A stretch of 64,000 nucleotides of DNA, from contig CM035806.1 in the NCBI GenBank assembly GCA_020466095.1, positions 126,846,393-126,910,392 on the forward strand, read 5' to 3'. The position numbers and the translations under genes are program-made. The stretch's first letter is position 1, and the number at the start of each line of letters is the position of its first letter. Shown one piece after another: positions 44,761-57,161 of the stretch. A model generated the notes under the pieces. The model saw only the letters and a list, made by a program, of their open reading frames with translations, made no database searches and was not told the DNA's origin. This DNA comes from Chlorops oryzae. Its lineage: Eukaryota > Arthropoda > Insecta > Diptera > Chloropidae.

Positions 44761-45826
44761 TTGCATAGCAAGCGATCTGGATCAAGAAGTTATATATTAA
44801 GATTTCCAGAGCGTGCTACGGTAGGAAATCGAATGTTAGAGACGGGAGAATCTGCAGCTATTGTTAAATCGGATTGGGCAAATAAATATATGAATGTTGG
44901 AGAGAAAATGCCTCCGAATATCTATGACTTAAAAGTATTAAGACAAGCTTAGTCGGAAATGCTATTTAATACCCGTCTGCATAAGGATATCCTTTCGGTT
45001 CTCTGTGCGTTGAAATCAAATTCATTAAAAAAATGCCATTCATCAAATCGGAGCGTATCCTTTTTACGTTTTTTTTCCTCGATGGAACAACTCCAAATTT
45101 ATAATGCATATTGCCAAGCGCATCCCAATGACCACACGCTAATTTTTTATGCTACCGGGAGTGCAATTAGAAAAGTTACCCGCCCGGATGGTTCTGTGTC
45201 GGGAAACATATTTCTCTATGCATGTATTATCAACACGGAAACAAAACAAACCGGAGTTTACCAAATGATTTCAGAACGTCATGATGCGTCAAACATTTCG
45301 AATTGGCTCCGAAACTGGAAAATGTTGGGAGCACGTCCAGCAAAAGAGTTTGTATGTGATGACAGCAAAGCTTTGCTAATTGGAATCATTACCGCATTCA
45401 CCAAATATAACACGATAACCGAATACGTGAATGGCTGTTTCAGAAATGAAAAAATTTCCGTGTTATGTGAGAATAGACAATGCCCATTTTATAATTAAAA
45501 ATGCGAAATTTTTAAAATACGTGCAGCCGTTGGTAAAACGTTTTTATCTTATTTCTGTCGGTCGATTGATTTTATCACGCTCTTTAGAGGAAACAGGCGA
45601 AATTTTAAAATCTATCCTTTTGATAAGCCAATCCACTACTAGCGGCATGTTACGAGCTAGAGAATCTAAATGCACACAATGCATTAGCTATTTGAAAGAG
45701 CCCCCAACTCCCAGACACGACGAATTGACGCAATTCGACGTTTCGAAAGGTAAATTATATAATTTTGTAAAATTTTCAGTCCAAAAAGAGGTTTTGTTTA
45801 ATCAATACTTCGATGTTAGATTTTGA
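44761..45826 (+). pseudogene. MULE-like or related transposase remnant
   Basis: Frame 1 runs 44761-45498 with one TAG (44950-44952), then shifts near 45440 and continues to 45826. Visible blocks: LIFYATGSAIRKVTRPDGS, IFLYACIINTE, QMISERHDASNISNWL, RPAKEFVCDDSKALLIGI, VRIDNAHFIIKNAKFLKYVQ. The pattern 'D-A-TGS ... VCD-SKALL ... VRID-AHF' is shared by a group of insect transposase-like proteins that I place near MULEs with low confidence. At the first catalytic position Y replaces the expected D. No terminal repeats identified. Confidence 0.6.
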
Positions 45827-45901
45827 AACACAAAATAGTGATTGTTAAAGAAACTAGTGGAAATTATTTTGCTATTTCGAAGTCTTTTTCTTAAACAATA
45901 A

Positions 45902-46072
45902 GAGTATTCAAAAATGCGTCGGAAAATAGGAAAGTCGGAAAATCGGAAAATTTTAACTGCTTAAAAAGTTGTGCAAGATACAACAAAAGTTTTAAAAATT
46001 TTTAGGAAGTCACAATTTTTCGATTTTCCGACTTTCTAACGTTTTTAACACGTCTTTGTGAATACCCCAAAT
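45902..46072. mobile_element. MITE C, copy 3
   Basis: About 170 bp with AAAGTCGGAAAATCGG...CCGATTTTCCGACTTTC arms and right end GTGAATACCCC. Uninterrupted equivalent of 523-867. Confidence 0.7.
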
Positions 46073-46093
46073 GATTTATATTTAGCATAGTAA

Positions 46094-46448
46094 TAGCATG
46101 TTTCCACATAGTGCATTAACTATATGCATTAAAGTTGTGTGAAAGAGCTTAAATATTTTTACTTACGCATTGGACTATCCATTTTCAATTTGATTTTTAT
46201 TTCAGCAGTTCTTTTAATTTGACAGAACGGTTGTTATTTTACGTAGTTTTCCATGAAGGATTAACATTTTTCGTACTTTTTGCAAACAAGTCTAAATGCA
46301 ACCATGCTCTTTTATCTGCGTTAAATTTTAATGCATGCATTATTGAGGTGATTAACTTGACATTTTTGTATGGGTAATCACATTTTTAAACATGCGCTAA
46401 CGACTTAATGGAGGTAATTGAGTTAATGCACTATGTGGAAACATGCTA
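46094..46448. mobile_element. Element Z (PIF/Harbinger-like MITE)
   Basis: 355 bp, ends TAGCATGTTTCCACATAGTG and complement, TAA duplication (46091-46093, 46449-46451). TAATGCA/TGCATTA motifs are repeated on both sides. Non-coding. Confidence 0.88.
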
Positions 46449-46453
46449 TAAAT

Positions 46454-46920
46454 CAAGTATTGCAGTATGAGAAACGAGCTAATAGGCAATTCAACAAAGC
46501 TAATAGGCAATTCACCAAAAGGCAACAACAACCACACGGCGTAGCAGGCAATCCACCACGATGCCTCTTTGGGCATTGCTGTCGTCTCTAGAAATTGGGC
46601 AAGTACAAGGAGTTAGTTTTTTCAAGGGATTTTTTAAAATTTATAACCGGAGAAAGTCAGATATTATATTTTTTTTAAAGAATGATTATACCAATTTAAA
46701 CTTAAGAATTTCTTTTAACATTTATTTTTTCTTTTTATTATTAGAAAAATTCACGTACTGCAAAAAAGTGATTTCCGAGTTTTTGGTCTGGTTTCATTAA
46801 GACGTTAACGTGGTATCCATGGAGAACATATGGTGCTGAATGGAACGAGTCAAAAGTGCAAATCGATGGTGAAAATAGTTACCGACTACAGTTTTAAAGT
46901 TAAGCTTTTAGAAATGACAC
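46454..46920 (-). mobile_element. Family B fragment (B4)
   Basis: Begins with CAAGTATTGCAGTATGAG and reads as the reverse complement of the right part of B1, with the GGCAATTCA repeats, GCATCGTGG-type block and TTCACGTACTGC. It stops near 46920. No target duplication found. Confidence 0.7.
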
Positions 46921-48165
46921 TTTTATAAACAATTATCCTTTTTTTTTAAAGAAATAAACTATAATATTATAAAAAAAATTATTTATGATAACTCCATTCC
47001 CTAAGAAGAATGTATTTCAATATACCGCAAACAGGTCCTAGCTTAGATTTTTTAAAGTCTTCGCGATGAAACTCAAAATTAATTTTATGTTTAGGTATGG
47101 AAACCTAAAAATTCAAATTAATCGTTATTTCCAGTAAATAAACAAACAAGGAAGACGAAGGAAGCCTTCATTAGAATTGTAACTAATTAGAACAGAAATA
47201 TCAGTACCTAGTTACAACTTGGAAACGGTATCTAGTATGATAGCACGGAAATTGGTGCCATTCGAGATCAAGCTAATACATCGAAAAGTTTTTCGTTTCA
47301 GATCCGGGGATTTTTGCTTTTTAATTGGAATATGGCTTCAAAGCAGTGATTGCCACCGGAATGCCCGCGGGCAAGCACTTGTGTAAGTGCGCCTATGCGT
47401 GTGAAGCCGAAGCTGAAAAACGCAAATCAGTCTGTTGTCAAATGTGGAGCGAGCAGGATTGCGTCGCATGCTTTTTGAAATTTTAATTTCCTTCATTCCA
47501 ATTTTCGTCATTTTAATCAAATCAGTCATATGAAAACTGTCTAACGGGAAGGGTGTATTCGCTTGCCTTTTATTTTAAGCTTACCCCTGAAAAGACAAGC
47601 AGCTAAAAATTGATATTAATGGGTACATTTTTTATATCGTAGCGAAGAAAAAAATTTTTATAATATTCACCTAAGTACTTCGGCTATTTTTCAAAACAAC
47701 AATTTTAAAATTGGAATTTCTTTTTTTGTTGAAGAACTATATTTAATTTTCAAAGTCAAAAATCTTAATCAATGTAAATTCTGAGCCCTGAAAATCGTAA
47801 AAAATTTAGTTTTTATTTCCACTAAATATGCCTCGCATTTTTGTTTTGACGGTATTTTCCGCAGTGATCACATGTTGGCTGGCTATTTAAGGAATGCACA
47901 GAAATTTTTATTTTTTTGAGGAAAAAATATCTACAGAATTTTTATCAACAGAGGCAATTTCAACACATTTAAAAAAGGAAACGAAAAGTTAAAAAGGGGA
48001 TTATAAATTCAAATAAAAACCGCAAATTTTTTATCCTTTAAAACGAATTAATTTTTATTCTCTTTGGAAATTTATTGCGTTTTTGGTTTTTTTGGGGTTT
48101 TTCTCCATGTAAGTTTCAGTTGGGAAAGTGTCAAAATCTATTCTCCAAAGGTGTTGAATTAGTAA
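46921..48165. other. Unassigned AT-rich stretch
   Basis: No supported gene; no repeat ends recognised. Long A and T runs are frequent after 47600. Confidence 0.3.
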
Positions 48166-49676
48166 AAATCGCTACTGTCAAAAATAAGCAAGAATTTGCG
48201 ATTTTTAAACTCGTAACCAATTTTACCCTTTTAAAGTAAAATTGAAGTTGAAAAAAAAGTGGATGCTCCTTCAAGATTACAAGTATTGGACCCCCGCAAA
48301 TCATATTCAAATTGTTTAAATTGAAGATTTCAGCGATGCAAAAATTAAGCGAAAGCTTTTACATCTGAACCATATGATTTTAAAAAAATGAACCAAAAAC
48401 AAGAAGATGTTCCATAAAAAATTTATATCGTGAACCGCAAAAGTTAATATTGGTTAGGGAACAACTTTTCCGAATTGTTAATTTTTCCAAAGTTTTTCAA
48501 AACGAAAAAAATTAAAAAATAGAACCAATAAAAAAATTTTTCAAACATAAAGGATTTTATTTAAATCTTTTGTTTTAAACCATTTTATTTTATTTTTCCA
48601 AGTCCATCGGAAATTAAAATAAGACTCAGCTTAAATTTATTTTTGCACCATATTTGGTTTTTTTTTTTTTTTTGTTTTAAACCAAAATATATTAAAAAAA
48701 AAGGAAAAGAAAAAATCCTCGGCGCAAAAATCCTTTTTAAAGACTGACGCTTTCGATTAATTCCAACTTTAACTCTACGGTAATTTTGCGTTTCTTTTTT
48801 TTTCTGTTTCAAAATAAAAATAAGGGTGTTAAAAAAGGAAAGAAAATACCCTAAAGTAAACGCAATATTTTTAAATCGGAGGCTAAAACAAACTAAATTC
48901 CTCATTTCACAAAAATTGCGAAACTCGTATTTAAAATTCAGATGATTTTTGAGGCAACCAACCTAGGTACCCCTAAAACCCGATTAAACAATTTTTTAAA
49001 TGAAGTTAAAAAAAAGTAATCCTCTTTATTTCAAACCTCTGAATTTTTTAAAATTCATTTTTCGAATAACGCCTTTTGGCGCGGCCATTTTCATTTTGGA
49101 ATCTAATTTTATGCCCTTAATAAGCCAAAAAAAAATTCCCATTTTTCAAAAAATTTTGGTTTTAGGGCACATTTATGAATTTTAAAAAAACCCTACAAAA
49201 GGGTACCTTTGAAAAAACAACAGAAAGTCCTTTTAAAACAAACGCAAAAGTCTTCATTTTCACCTCATTTGCACTATTGACTCGTTCCATTTGGCACCAT
49301 CTGTTCTCCATGGATGCCACACTCACGTCTAAATTAAACAAGACCAAAAACTCGGAAATCAGTTTTTTGTAGTACGTGCATTTTTCTATTACTAAAAAGA
49401 AAAAATAAATGTTAAAATAAATTCTACAGTTTAAAATGGTACAATCATTCTTAAAAAGATCTTTATAATATCTGATTTTCTCTGTTTATAAATGAAAAAA
49501 ATCCCTTAAAAAAACTAACTGCTTGTACGTGCCTAATTTCTAGAGACGACAACAATGCCCAAAGAGGTATCGTGGTGGATTGCCTGGTATGCCGTGTGGT
49601 TGTTGTTACCTTTGGTGAATTGCCTATTAGCTTTGTTGAATTGCCTATTAGCTCGTTTCTCATACTGTAATACTTG
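48166..49676 (+). mobile_element. Family B, indel-rich degenerate copy (B5)
   Basis: Collinear with B3 from TGTCAAAAATAAG to the right end CATACTGTAATACTTG (49661-49676). In 48170-49230 it differs from B1 and B3 mainly by many small deletions, while 49260-49676 is close to B1. The terminal block holds a doubled TTGAATTGCCTATTAGCT repeat. Non-coding. Confidence 0.75.
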
Positions 49677-50452
49677 CTCCATGTTTTTTGAAAAAACCCG
49701 AAAAATGGATGCACTATTTCTATACAATCACAACTGACCTACCTCACTTGTTAAAATTTCTCCAAGAAACAATTCATTCGCAATTATTTCTGCTGATAGC
49801 CGGGGTTACCGTGCACATTTTATGTCAAAAAAACGTATTAAAATATGTACTACTTTTTTGCCGAACTGGGGACTGCATGCAGAAAATTTCTTGAAGAAAT
49901 ATTTCTTAAGCATTTCTTTGGCTTTTTTTTATATGGAGTTTTTCATTCCTTGGGGAACTGGAGACCAGCCTTTACATAAAAATACGAAGCAGAATTATCG
50001 TTGTGTGGGTTTGGCAATCACTGCTTCAAAGACGTGCATAATGGGATGCAAATTGTTTTTGCATCTCTATCGTTTCCCGGAAGACAAAGAATGGTATGTA
50101 GGTGTCCCTTGAGTGTGATAATTTGAAGAAGGCAAGTTAAAAATGCATGTCTTTTGATTCTGTCCTCAAAAACCATTCACGAAAAGCACACTTTATATGT
50201 TTTGTGTTATATGTTTCCCGTTTTGTGTTTTTCTTCAAGCCTGCGGAACAGTGCGCCGAGTGTGCCAACTGTGATTGCTTGGACGTATCAAATTCTGTGT
50301 TAGTAAGATTACTGTTATGAGTATAATTTGATAAGTATGCACATATGTATGTAGAATGTGAGGGCGCGTATATGCTTATGCATATGCAAGCAATAATTTG
50401 GTTTGTAAAATTAAATACTGCCGAAACCAAAAATAGTACGCGCCCTTACAAT

Positions 50453-51540
50453 ATATGGGGCAAAACACGTCAAGTGTACCACCGGCAAAATTTTTTCTCC
50501 CCGATTTGGATGAAACTTGGTACAGTTGTTAAGATGTAAGAGTATGTTAAATGTGCAAAAAAAGAGTAAATTTTAATCACAGGTTGCCGAGATACAGGGT
50601 GTCAAAGTTTAGATTTTTGCTTCGAAGAACATATTTCATTGAATTACAATGGGGCTAAAATCGCCTCGCTTCAAAAATTTTTCGAATGTTTCTTAAAAAA
50701 AATTTTCTGAACTTTTCGAAAACAATACTTAAAAAATTTTTCGATAACGGTAAATGAGGAAAATTTGGCATTTTAGTTTTATTTCTTGATTTTCTAGGAG
50801 AGACGTCATTTTTTTATTTTTATTTTTTAATTTTGAAATAAAGCTTAGTTCTTCCCCTTTAAAATGATGCATAAATCAGAATGGGCGGACCATGATTAGT
50901 GCTCCAAATACACCTTTGAAGATGCTTACCTAGCATATTTCCCTCAATAACCACTGAGCGAGCGAACAATGCCTATACTCGTATGTGCACATATCAAAAC
51001 AGCACGCAACGATTGCGCTTGACAATGCGCTCGCTGAGTGGATATTGAGGGAAATATGCTAGGTAAGCATCTTCAAAGGTGTATTTGGAGCACTAATCAT
51101 GGTCCGCCCATTCTGATTTATGCATCAATTTAAAGGGGAAGAACTAAGCTTTATTTCAAAATTAAAAAATAAAAATAAAAAAATGACGTCTCTCCTAGAA
51201 AATCAAGAAATAAAACTAAAATGCCAAATTTTCCTCATTTACCGTTATCGAAAAATTTTTTAAGTATTGTTTTCGAAAAGTTCAGAAAATTTTTTTTAAG
51301 AAACATTCGAAAAATTTTTGAAGCGAGGCGATTTTAGCCCCATTGTAATTCAATGAAATATGTTCTTCGAAGCAAAAATCTAAACTTTGACACCCTGTAT
51401 CTCGGCAACCTGTGATTAAAATTTACTCTTTTTTTGCACATTTAACATACTCTTACATCTTAACAACTGTACCAAGTTTCATCCAAATCGGGGAGAAAAA
51501 ATTTTGCCGGTGGTACACTTGACGTGTTTTACCCCATATG
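50453..51540. repeat. Foldback palindrome U (arms about 505 bp)
   Basis: Two long arms, 50453-50964 and 51027-51540, pair almost throughout; a 62-bp loop separates CCACTGAGCGAGCG from CGCTCGCTGAGTGG. Outer ends ATATGGGG(C/T)AAAACACG. Located in the intron between the THAP exons of P copy 3. Arms contain long A/T runs and no gene. Confidence 0.92.
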
Positions 51541-52352
51541 TTGGTGTGTTAATTTATGTTTCAAACACCTGCTATTGATTAATTTTGTTTTGGTGTTCGA
51601 TGCAGGAGAATGGAGTGGTTGAACGCATTCAACATCACAGGAGTCCAGCCTGCCAGGATATGTGCCTGCGAGAATCACTTTTCCGAGGAAATGAGGAGCA
51701 GCAAATTATTGAAAAGACGTGCAGTACCAGATTTAAATTTAAAGGTAATTGAACACACCAACATTAATGTGACAGTACCAAGTCTCGATTTACGCTGCTG
51801 CGAGACCAGTAATAAAATTAGTGTCGAGTCAAAAGAAAAGTAACGTAGTATTAAATGTTTGTCAACAACGAAATTGCAATTTTTAAACGTAAATTAGAAG
51901 AGTCTCAGCAGCAATGCAAAAAATTGAAGTTGCAAAATGAATTGCTTTTGGAAGATAAAAATAAATCTTTGCTTGTACAAAGTCAAATGATAAGTAGAGT
52001 TTGTAGTTATTTAACGCCTCAAGAAGCTTTAATAGTTCGAAATAGTTTTGAAAATTTTGGTAAAATCGAACGTGCACGTAGATATTCGAATGAAATTAAA
52101 TTTTTTGCTTTAAGTATATACTTTTTGTCACCAGTTGATTATAAAGCACTTAAGGACTTCTTGCATTTACCGTGCACCAAAACACTATAACTTTGTGACT
52201 GATTGGCCAAAAAATCCTGGGTTGAACGACCTTAGCATGAAAGCTCTTTCAATTTATGTCAAGGGTCTAGATGAAGACCAGAAATTCATTTCGATCGCTT
52301 GCGACGAAATGTCTCTCAAACGGTTTCTTCATTTCGACCCCTCACAGGATAA

Positions 52353-52531
52353 CATATAGAACTATAGCTGCAACTTCGGCCAAATTTTGGCGCGTTATGG
52401 CATGATTTGGTGAAAAAGTTCAATTGTGGTGAACCCCGCCATAAGCCGAGTGTTGCGGTGAACCACGTAATAGTAATTGTGGTGTACCACGTAATAGCTT
52501 TTGGCCGAAGTTGCAGCTATAGTTCTATATG
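52353..52531. mobile_element. MITE Q, copy 2, in P copy 3
   Basis: 179 bp, ends CATATAGAACTATAGCTGCA and complement, perfect 8-bp duplication caggataa (52345-52352, 52532-52539). It splits the P transposase between DPSQDN and KIIGLEDFGD. Confidence 0.93.
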
Positions 52532-54410
52532 CAGGATAAGATCATTGGCTTGGAGGATTTTGGCGATGAAAATCGCACTTCAAGCAACGCAGTCAGTGTG
52601 TTGACTTTTATGATTCAAAGTATTGGTGGTATTTTTTGGCTTAAACCTTTGGCTTTTTTTTTCACACGCAGTGCTTGTAAAGCCATTATATTTAAAAAAT
52701 ATGGAGTTGAGACGGTAAGAAAGTTGGAGGATATTGGCCTTAAGCCCCGCCATTTTGTTTGTGATCAAGGGGAAAATTTTTTTGGCCTTTGCAAACTGCT
52801 TGGAGTTAGTTAGCAGAACCCTTATTTTAATGTTGGTTCTTCAAAAATAAATTTCTTTTTCGACACACCTCATTTGTTAAAAAGCCCTAGAAATTGCCTA
52901 ATGAATTTTAAAAATTTTATTAAATTTAACAATGGCTTGTATAGGTGGAGCGATATTAGTTTTCTGTATAATATCGACTCCAAAGCCAACACAAGGGTTT
53001 GCCCCATTAAAGGATGATCATTTACATCCAAACACTTTTCAAAAAATGCGAGTAAGCTTAGCTGCTCAAGTTTTAAGCAATAGTGTTGCTGCTGCATTAA
53101 ATTCATTATACGCGTCGAAAACACTTGATTGTTCGGAAGCGCGTACTTTTCCGACCACTTCTTTTTTCGTAAATTTCTTCAACAATTTATTTGATATTTT
53201 TAACAGCAGATCAATGAAGACTGAATATGACTTTAAAAGGGTTTTTGTGGGTCCTCAGTTCAAATTAATTTTTTGAGAAATGCTCAGTCACTTTAAATTC
53301 AATAGATATTACTAATAGTGAAGGAATGGATATTAAAAATAGTTTTTCTTTTATTAAGGGATGGCTTTTATATATTAGTAGTCTTTTGAGTTTGTGGGTC
53401 AGTTGGAAAAGCAGAGTTTCCCATATCTGCTTACCAGAAAATTAAATCAGGATGGATTGGAAAATTTTTTTGGAGAGCTCAGACTCCGTGGAGGGGAGGG
53501 TGGCCGAATGACTGCATACCAGTTTTCTAGAATATACCAAAAACGTTGGGGCCTAGATTATTTGCGTTTGGCAGTCAATGGCAATTGTGAACCACTCGAT
53601 TCCCTTGAAGATGGTCCGTTTTTAAATGGGAATGTCTGTGCGAAAAATTCTGATAGTGCCTCTACCAAATGGGAAGAATTTCAAAGTTTCGTCAGTCCTT
53701 AACGGACATTTATGCAAAAATTTTTGACACAAATTCCAGAGGGTCCTTCACTATTTTTAAAAGAAATTTCATTTTCTTATATAGCTGGTTGGTTTTATGC
53801 TAAGTTTCGTAATTTTCATGTCTGTCTGCTTGAAAAAGAACTCATCGGAAGTGATGACACAGTAAACTCAATTTTTGCTTAAGAGAAACAAAGTCCATCC
53901 TTTGAAATGATAAAACCACCAGACGCTTTCATTAATTATTTGCAAAATTAAGAGACCAAATTTTTAAAACTTTTTGATAATAACTGCCATAGAGTAAATT
54001 TAAGCCAATTCTTTTTTGAAAAACTTAAAACAATTAAACCTTTTAATTGCTGTGTGAAAAATATACCCGATCCATTCATGGCGTATTTAATACGCACAAG
54101 AATATTTTGGGTCTTTTCAGTCTTCTTTGTTTTTAAGCAGCAGCACACAATTCCTTAGGCGATTTCTACTGCTTATTTTATTTTTAAATTTTCACAATTA
54201 GTTTCAAGATTAGGTAATAAGTATTTTCTAGTCATAAGATATGTAAATATTGTAATAATTTTATACCGAAGTTTATTTACCCATTGTGATGTTTGCTTTA
54301 AATAAATAAAATTCAAAGGTGAAAATAGGCCTATAGGGGAACCGAGCACCTTAAAACAATCGGTAACGCACCGTTTGCATACCTCATGGGTGGTGTGGAA
54401 CCTTCAAAAT

Positions 54411-54846
54411 TAATTTTTACACTCGTCCGTGTTGAGTGTATATTGCGTTTGTGTAGTTGTGTGTAACGGCCACAACCAGTCGAGTTGTATCATACAAAAT
54501 GTAAGTATTTATATAAAAATGATCAGAGTCAACAAGAGATTTGATTAAGATACGTCAGTCTGTCTGTCTGTATGTACTTGAGTAAAAACAAGTTCGTGAA
54601 TGGACTAGATTGGGTGATTTTCAAAGCTACCCCTTCGTTGTAGGGTTTGTTATAAAATTCAAAAATCCTTAATCCGAAATTTTTTGAAATACTTTGTGGA
54701 ATTATTTATATGGACATATTTATGGGGGGTGTTCAATAATTACATAAGTTTTTTATTACAGTTTTGACATTCGCGTCTTTAGTCTTTGCTCTATCTCTCT
54801 CGCTTTTTATAACAGAACTGTCTGCGCCAAAACTTAAGACGCGAAC
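54411..54846. other. Unassigned stretch with a short CTGT microsatellite
   Basis: GTCTGTCTGTCTGTATG at about 54557-54575. No gene. Confidence 0.4.
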
Positions 54847-54854
54847 GTGAAAAC

Positions 54855-55899
54855 CAAGTATTACAGTATGGGAAAGCCTGTCAAAATGCTATTTGGCTCC
54901 AAATGGTGTGCTGAAGCTGAGAAAAAATCAGCTGACTGTCAAAAATAAGTCGAAGAATTTGCGATTTTTAAACATGCCGTAGCTGAATATTTTGACCCTT
55001 TTTAAGTAAAGTTGAAGTTGCAAACAACAAAGTAAAGATGATCCTTCATTTTAGAGTACATTTGAGTATCTGCGACCCCCGCAAATCAGTATTCAATATT
55101 GCATTTAAATTGAACGACTTCGTCAGCGATGCACAAATACTCTAAGCGCAAAGCTTTTATCGATACTGAACCGAGTACACAAAAGAGTTCTTAAAACATA
55201 ATTAAACCAAATAAAAAGCAAGATAATTCGACATAAAAGGAATTTATATATTTTTAAATTCATGTTTCAAAATGAAAAAAGTAAGGGTGTTATAGTAAAG
55301 CGAACCGGACCATAGTATACCCTACACAGATAAACAGCTATATATTTTTTAATTGGAGGCTAAAACAAAGCTCAAATTCCTCATTTCACAAAAATGTGTC
55401 GAAAGCTTGTGACTTTACACAATTCAGATGATTTTTGAGGCAGACCTAACGCTGGAGGTACCTCTAAAAATCGGCCGATTAAATCAATTTTTGTAGAGGA
55501 TGTCAACGATTACAAAATAAGTATTTATGCCGTCTTTGTTTCAAGCGCCATCTGAATTGTGGGTGTAAAATTCAATTTTCGAATAACGCCTTTTGGCGCG
55601 GCCACTTTTCTATATTTGGGGTCTACTTTTTATGCCCTTAACTAAGTCCAAATAAATAATTTCACTATGTATTTCAAAAAATTTTGGTTTTAGGTTTTAG
55701 GTTTTTTATAAATGAAAAAAAAATCCCTTAAAAAAACTAACTGCTTGTACGTGCCCAATTTCTAGAGACGACAACAATGCCCAAAGAGGCATCGTGGTGG
55801 ATTGCCTGGTATGCCGTGTGGTTGTTGTTGCCTTTAGTGAATTGCCTATTAGCTTTGTTGAATTGCCTATTAGCTCGTTTCTCATACTGTATTACTTGG
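54855..55899 (+). mobile_element. Family B element, complete copy (B3)
   Basis: 1,045 bp, ends CAAGTATTACAGTATG and complement (one base changed in the right end), perfect 8-bp duplication gtgaaaac (54847-54854, 55900-55907). This is the reference copy that defines the BEL insertion site in B1. It is shorter than B1 in the right half. Non-coding. Confidence 0.92.
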
Positions 55900-55907
55900 T
55901 GAAAACG

Positions 55908-56412
55908 TTCTATATGGTGAAAACAGTAATAAAAATCTTATGCAGAGGTGCCCAAAGTGTTAGCTCCAAGTGTGAATGAGCGTAAAAGAGAGCATTTTTT
56001 CACACGCATAGAAACTGTGGGCGGGAGATGAAAAAGTATAAAGACGATCGAAATGAAAGCAAAATTCCACTTGTAATCGAGAAGCGAAGCGAACAACCGA
56101 AGCGAGCCAAAAAACGAAGTCACGTCAATCTTTCAAATCAGTGCTATGATGCACTTCGCAGAGGGAAGACATGTGTCGCTCTGTTTTAATTTTTTAATCC
56201 TTTTTTCGTAAAATTTTTAGTTTTGACTCAGTTAGAGTGCGTTGAGAGTTAAGTATGCTATAGACTTTCGGCGAGGTAGGACCTATGTCGCTCGATTTTT
56301 CTTACTCTCTAGAATTTTTAATTTTATGTGTTTGTTGTATCACTACAGATACATGCAATCTTATTGCGCCTGTAGTGATGGGCAGCTCTGATCTTATGTA
56401 ATTAATGGACAG
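55908..56412. other. Unassigned stretch
   Basis: No supported gene; a purine-rich part (AAGCGAAGCGAACAACCGAAG) near 56082. Confidence 0.3.
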
Positions 56413-56420
56413 CCCTAAAG

Positions 56421-57161
56421 CAGGGCTGCCAGATGATTTTTGGCTAAAAACCGTCATTTTTTAACAGAAAAATCGTCAAAATCGGCATTGAACTTTAAAA
56501 AATCGTCAAAAAAACGCAGTTAAAACAAAAATGTTTTAAAAAGGAAATTGCCTTTATTGAATTCATTTTTCTACTCAAAAAAAGATAAATAACAGAAGTA
56601 TGCTTTCAGCGTTTTTAATATTTGTTTGCAACGATAACTTTAACACTGGATGTCACCGTTAATGCAGATAAAAATTATAAGTGTTTTCGAAAGGAAACGA
56701 AATGACAAAAAACCAGAAGTTTGCGAAGTTGCCTGTGATTGTATTGAAAGTGACACAGTTAGTATCGAATAATTATAAGAGTGTCATATGGAACCTACAG
56801 TGACCCGAAGCCAATTTTATTAGCCCAAAAAAAAAAAAAGAAAAAGTGTCATATATGTCAGTATCTGCTTAAATTTAATTTTTAATAGAGTTTTACATCA
56901 AAATCTACGTTATAAAATCCTTTATTAAGGTGCATTCACATGGTGGCTCGCTCCAAAATTTGGCCGAAGTTGCAGCTATAGTTCTATATGGTATGAATCG
57001 TGCAAATTTGATTGCCATCTGTTTTATTTTTACTATTGTTACCACACCTGGTCAGATTGATTATTGGGTATTTTTGGGGTTGAAATCGTCAAATCGGTAA
57101 AATGCATATTTGGCATTAAAAATCGTCAAATGACGATAAAATCGGGCATATGGCAGCCCTG
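56421..57161. mobile_element. hAT-type MITE AA
   Basis: 741 bp, ends CAGGGCTGCCA and complement, perfect 8-bp duplication ccctaaag (56413-56420, 57162-57169). Subterminal AAATCGTCAAA repeats occur on both sides. A truncated Q end lies at 56958-56996 (GGCCGAAGTTGCAGCTATAG). Confidence 0.9.

Larger units (their letters stand above)
50030..54158 (+). pseudogene. P-element-type THAP transposase, copy 3, broken
   Basis: Exon 1 at about 50030-50095 (KTCIMGCKLFLHLYRFPEDK; C-x3-C), donor GGTATGT, acceptor GATGCAG ending at 51604, and exon 2 giving RMEWLNAFNITGV, then ICACENHFSEEM (C-x2-H) and LKRRAVPDLNL: together a THAP zinc finger. Coiled coil at 51855-52000. Then NNFVTDWPKNPGLN-like, ISIACDEMSLKR (D), GLEDFGDENRTSS, VCDQGENF, FFFDTPHLLKSPRN (D), NQDGLENFFGELRLRGG (E) and NCHRVNLSQFFFEKL near the end. 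Frameshifts occur near 51842, 52180 and 53280, with stops near 52812, 53700 and 53880, plus the MITE Q2 insertion. Clearly dead. Confidence 0.85.
49985..54410 (+). mobile_element. P-superfamily transposon, copy 3 (divergent)
   Basis: Plus-strand P-type element distinct from copies 1 and 2. Contains two THAP exons, a foldback in intron 1 (50453-51540), MITE Q2 (52353-52531), and the transposase remnant. The 3' non-coding part (54310-54410, GGCCTATAGGGGAACCGAGC... and TTGCATACCTC) matches the sequence near 3300-3400 of copy 1, which confirms orientation and extent. Terminal repeats were not found. Confidence 0.8.

Noticed and set aside
46454..49676. One large B-ended composite transposon
   Set aside because: Both ends are B right ends, the flanks (tataaatc and ctccatgt) do not match, and the interior is two separate partial copies.
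51842..51860. A second short intron after the THAP exon of P copy 3
   Set aside because: The only GT...AG possibilities leave an intron of about 20 bases, too short; a frameshift is simpler.
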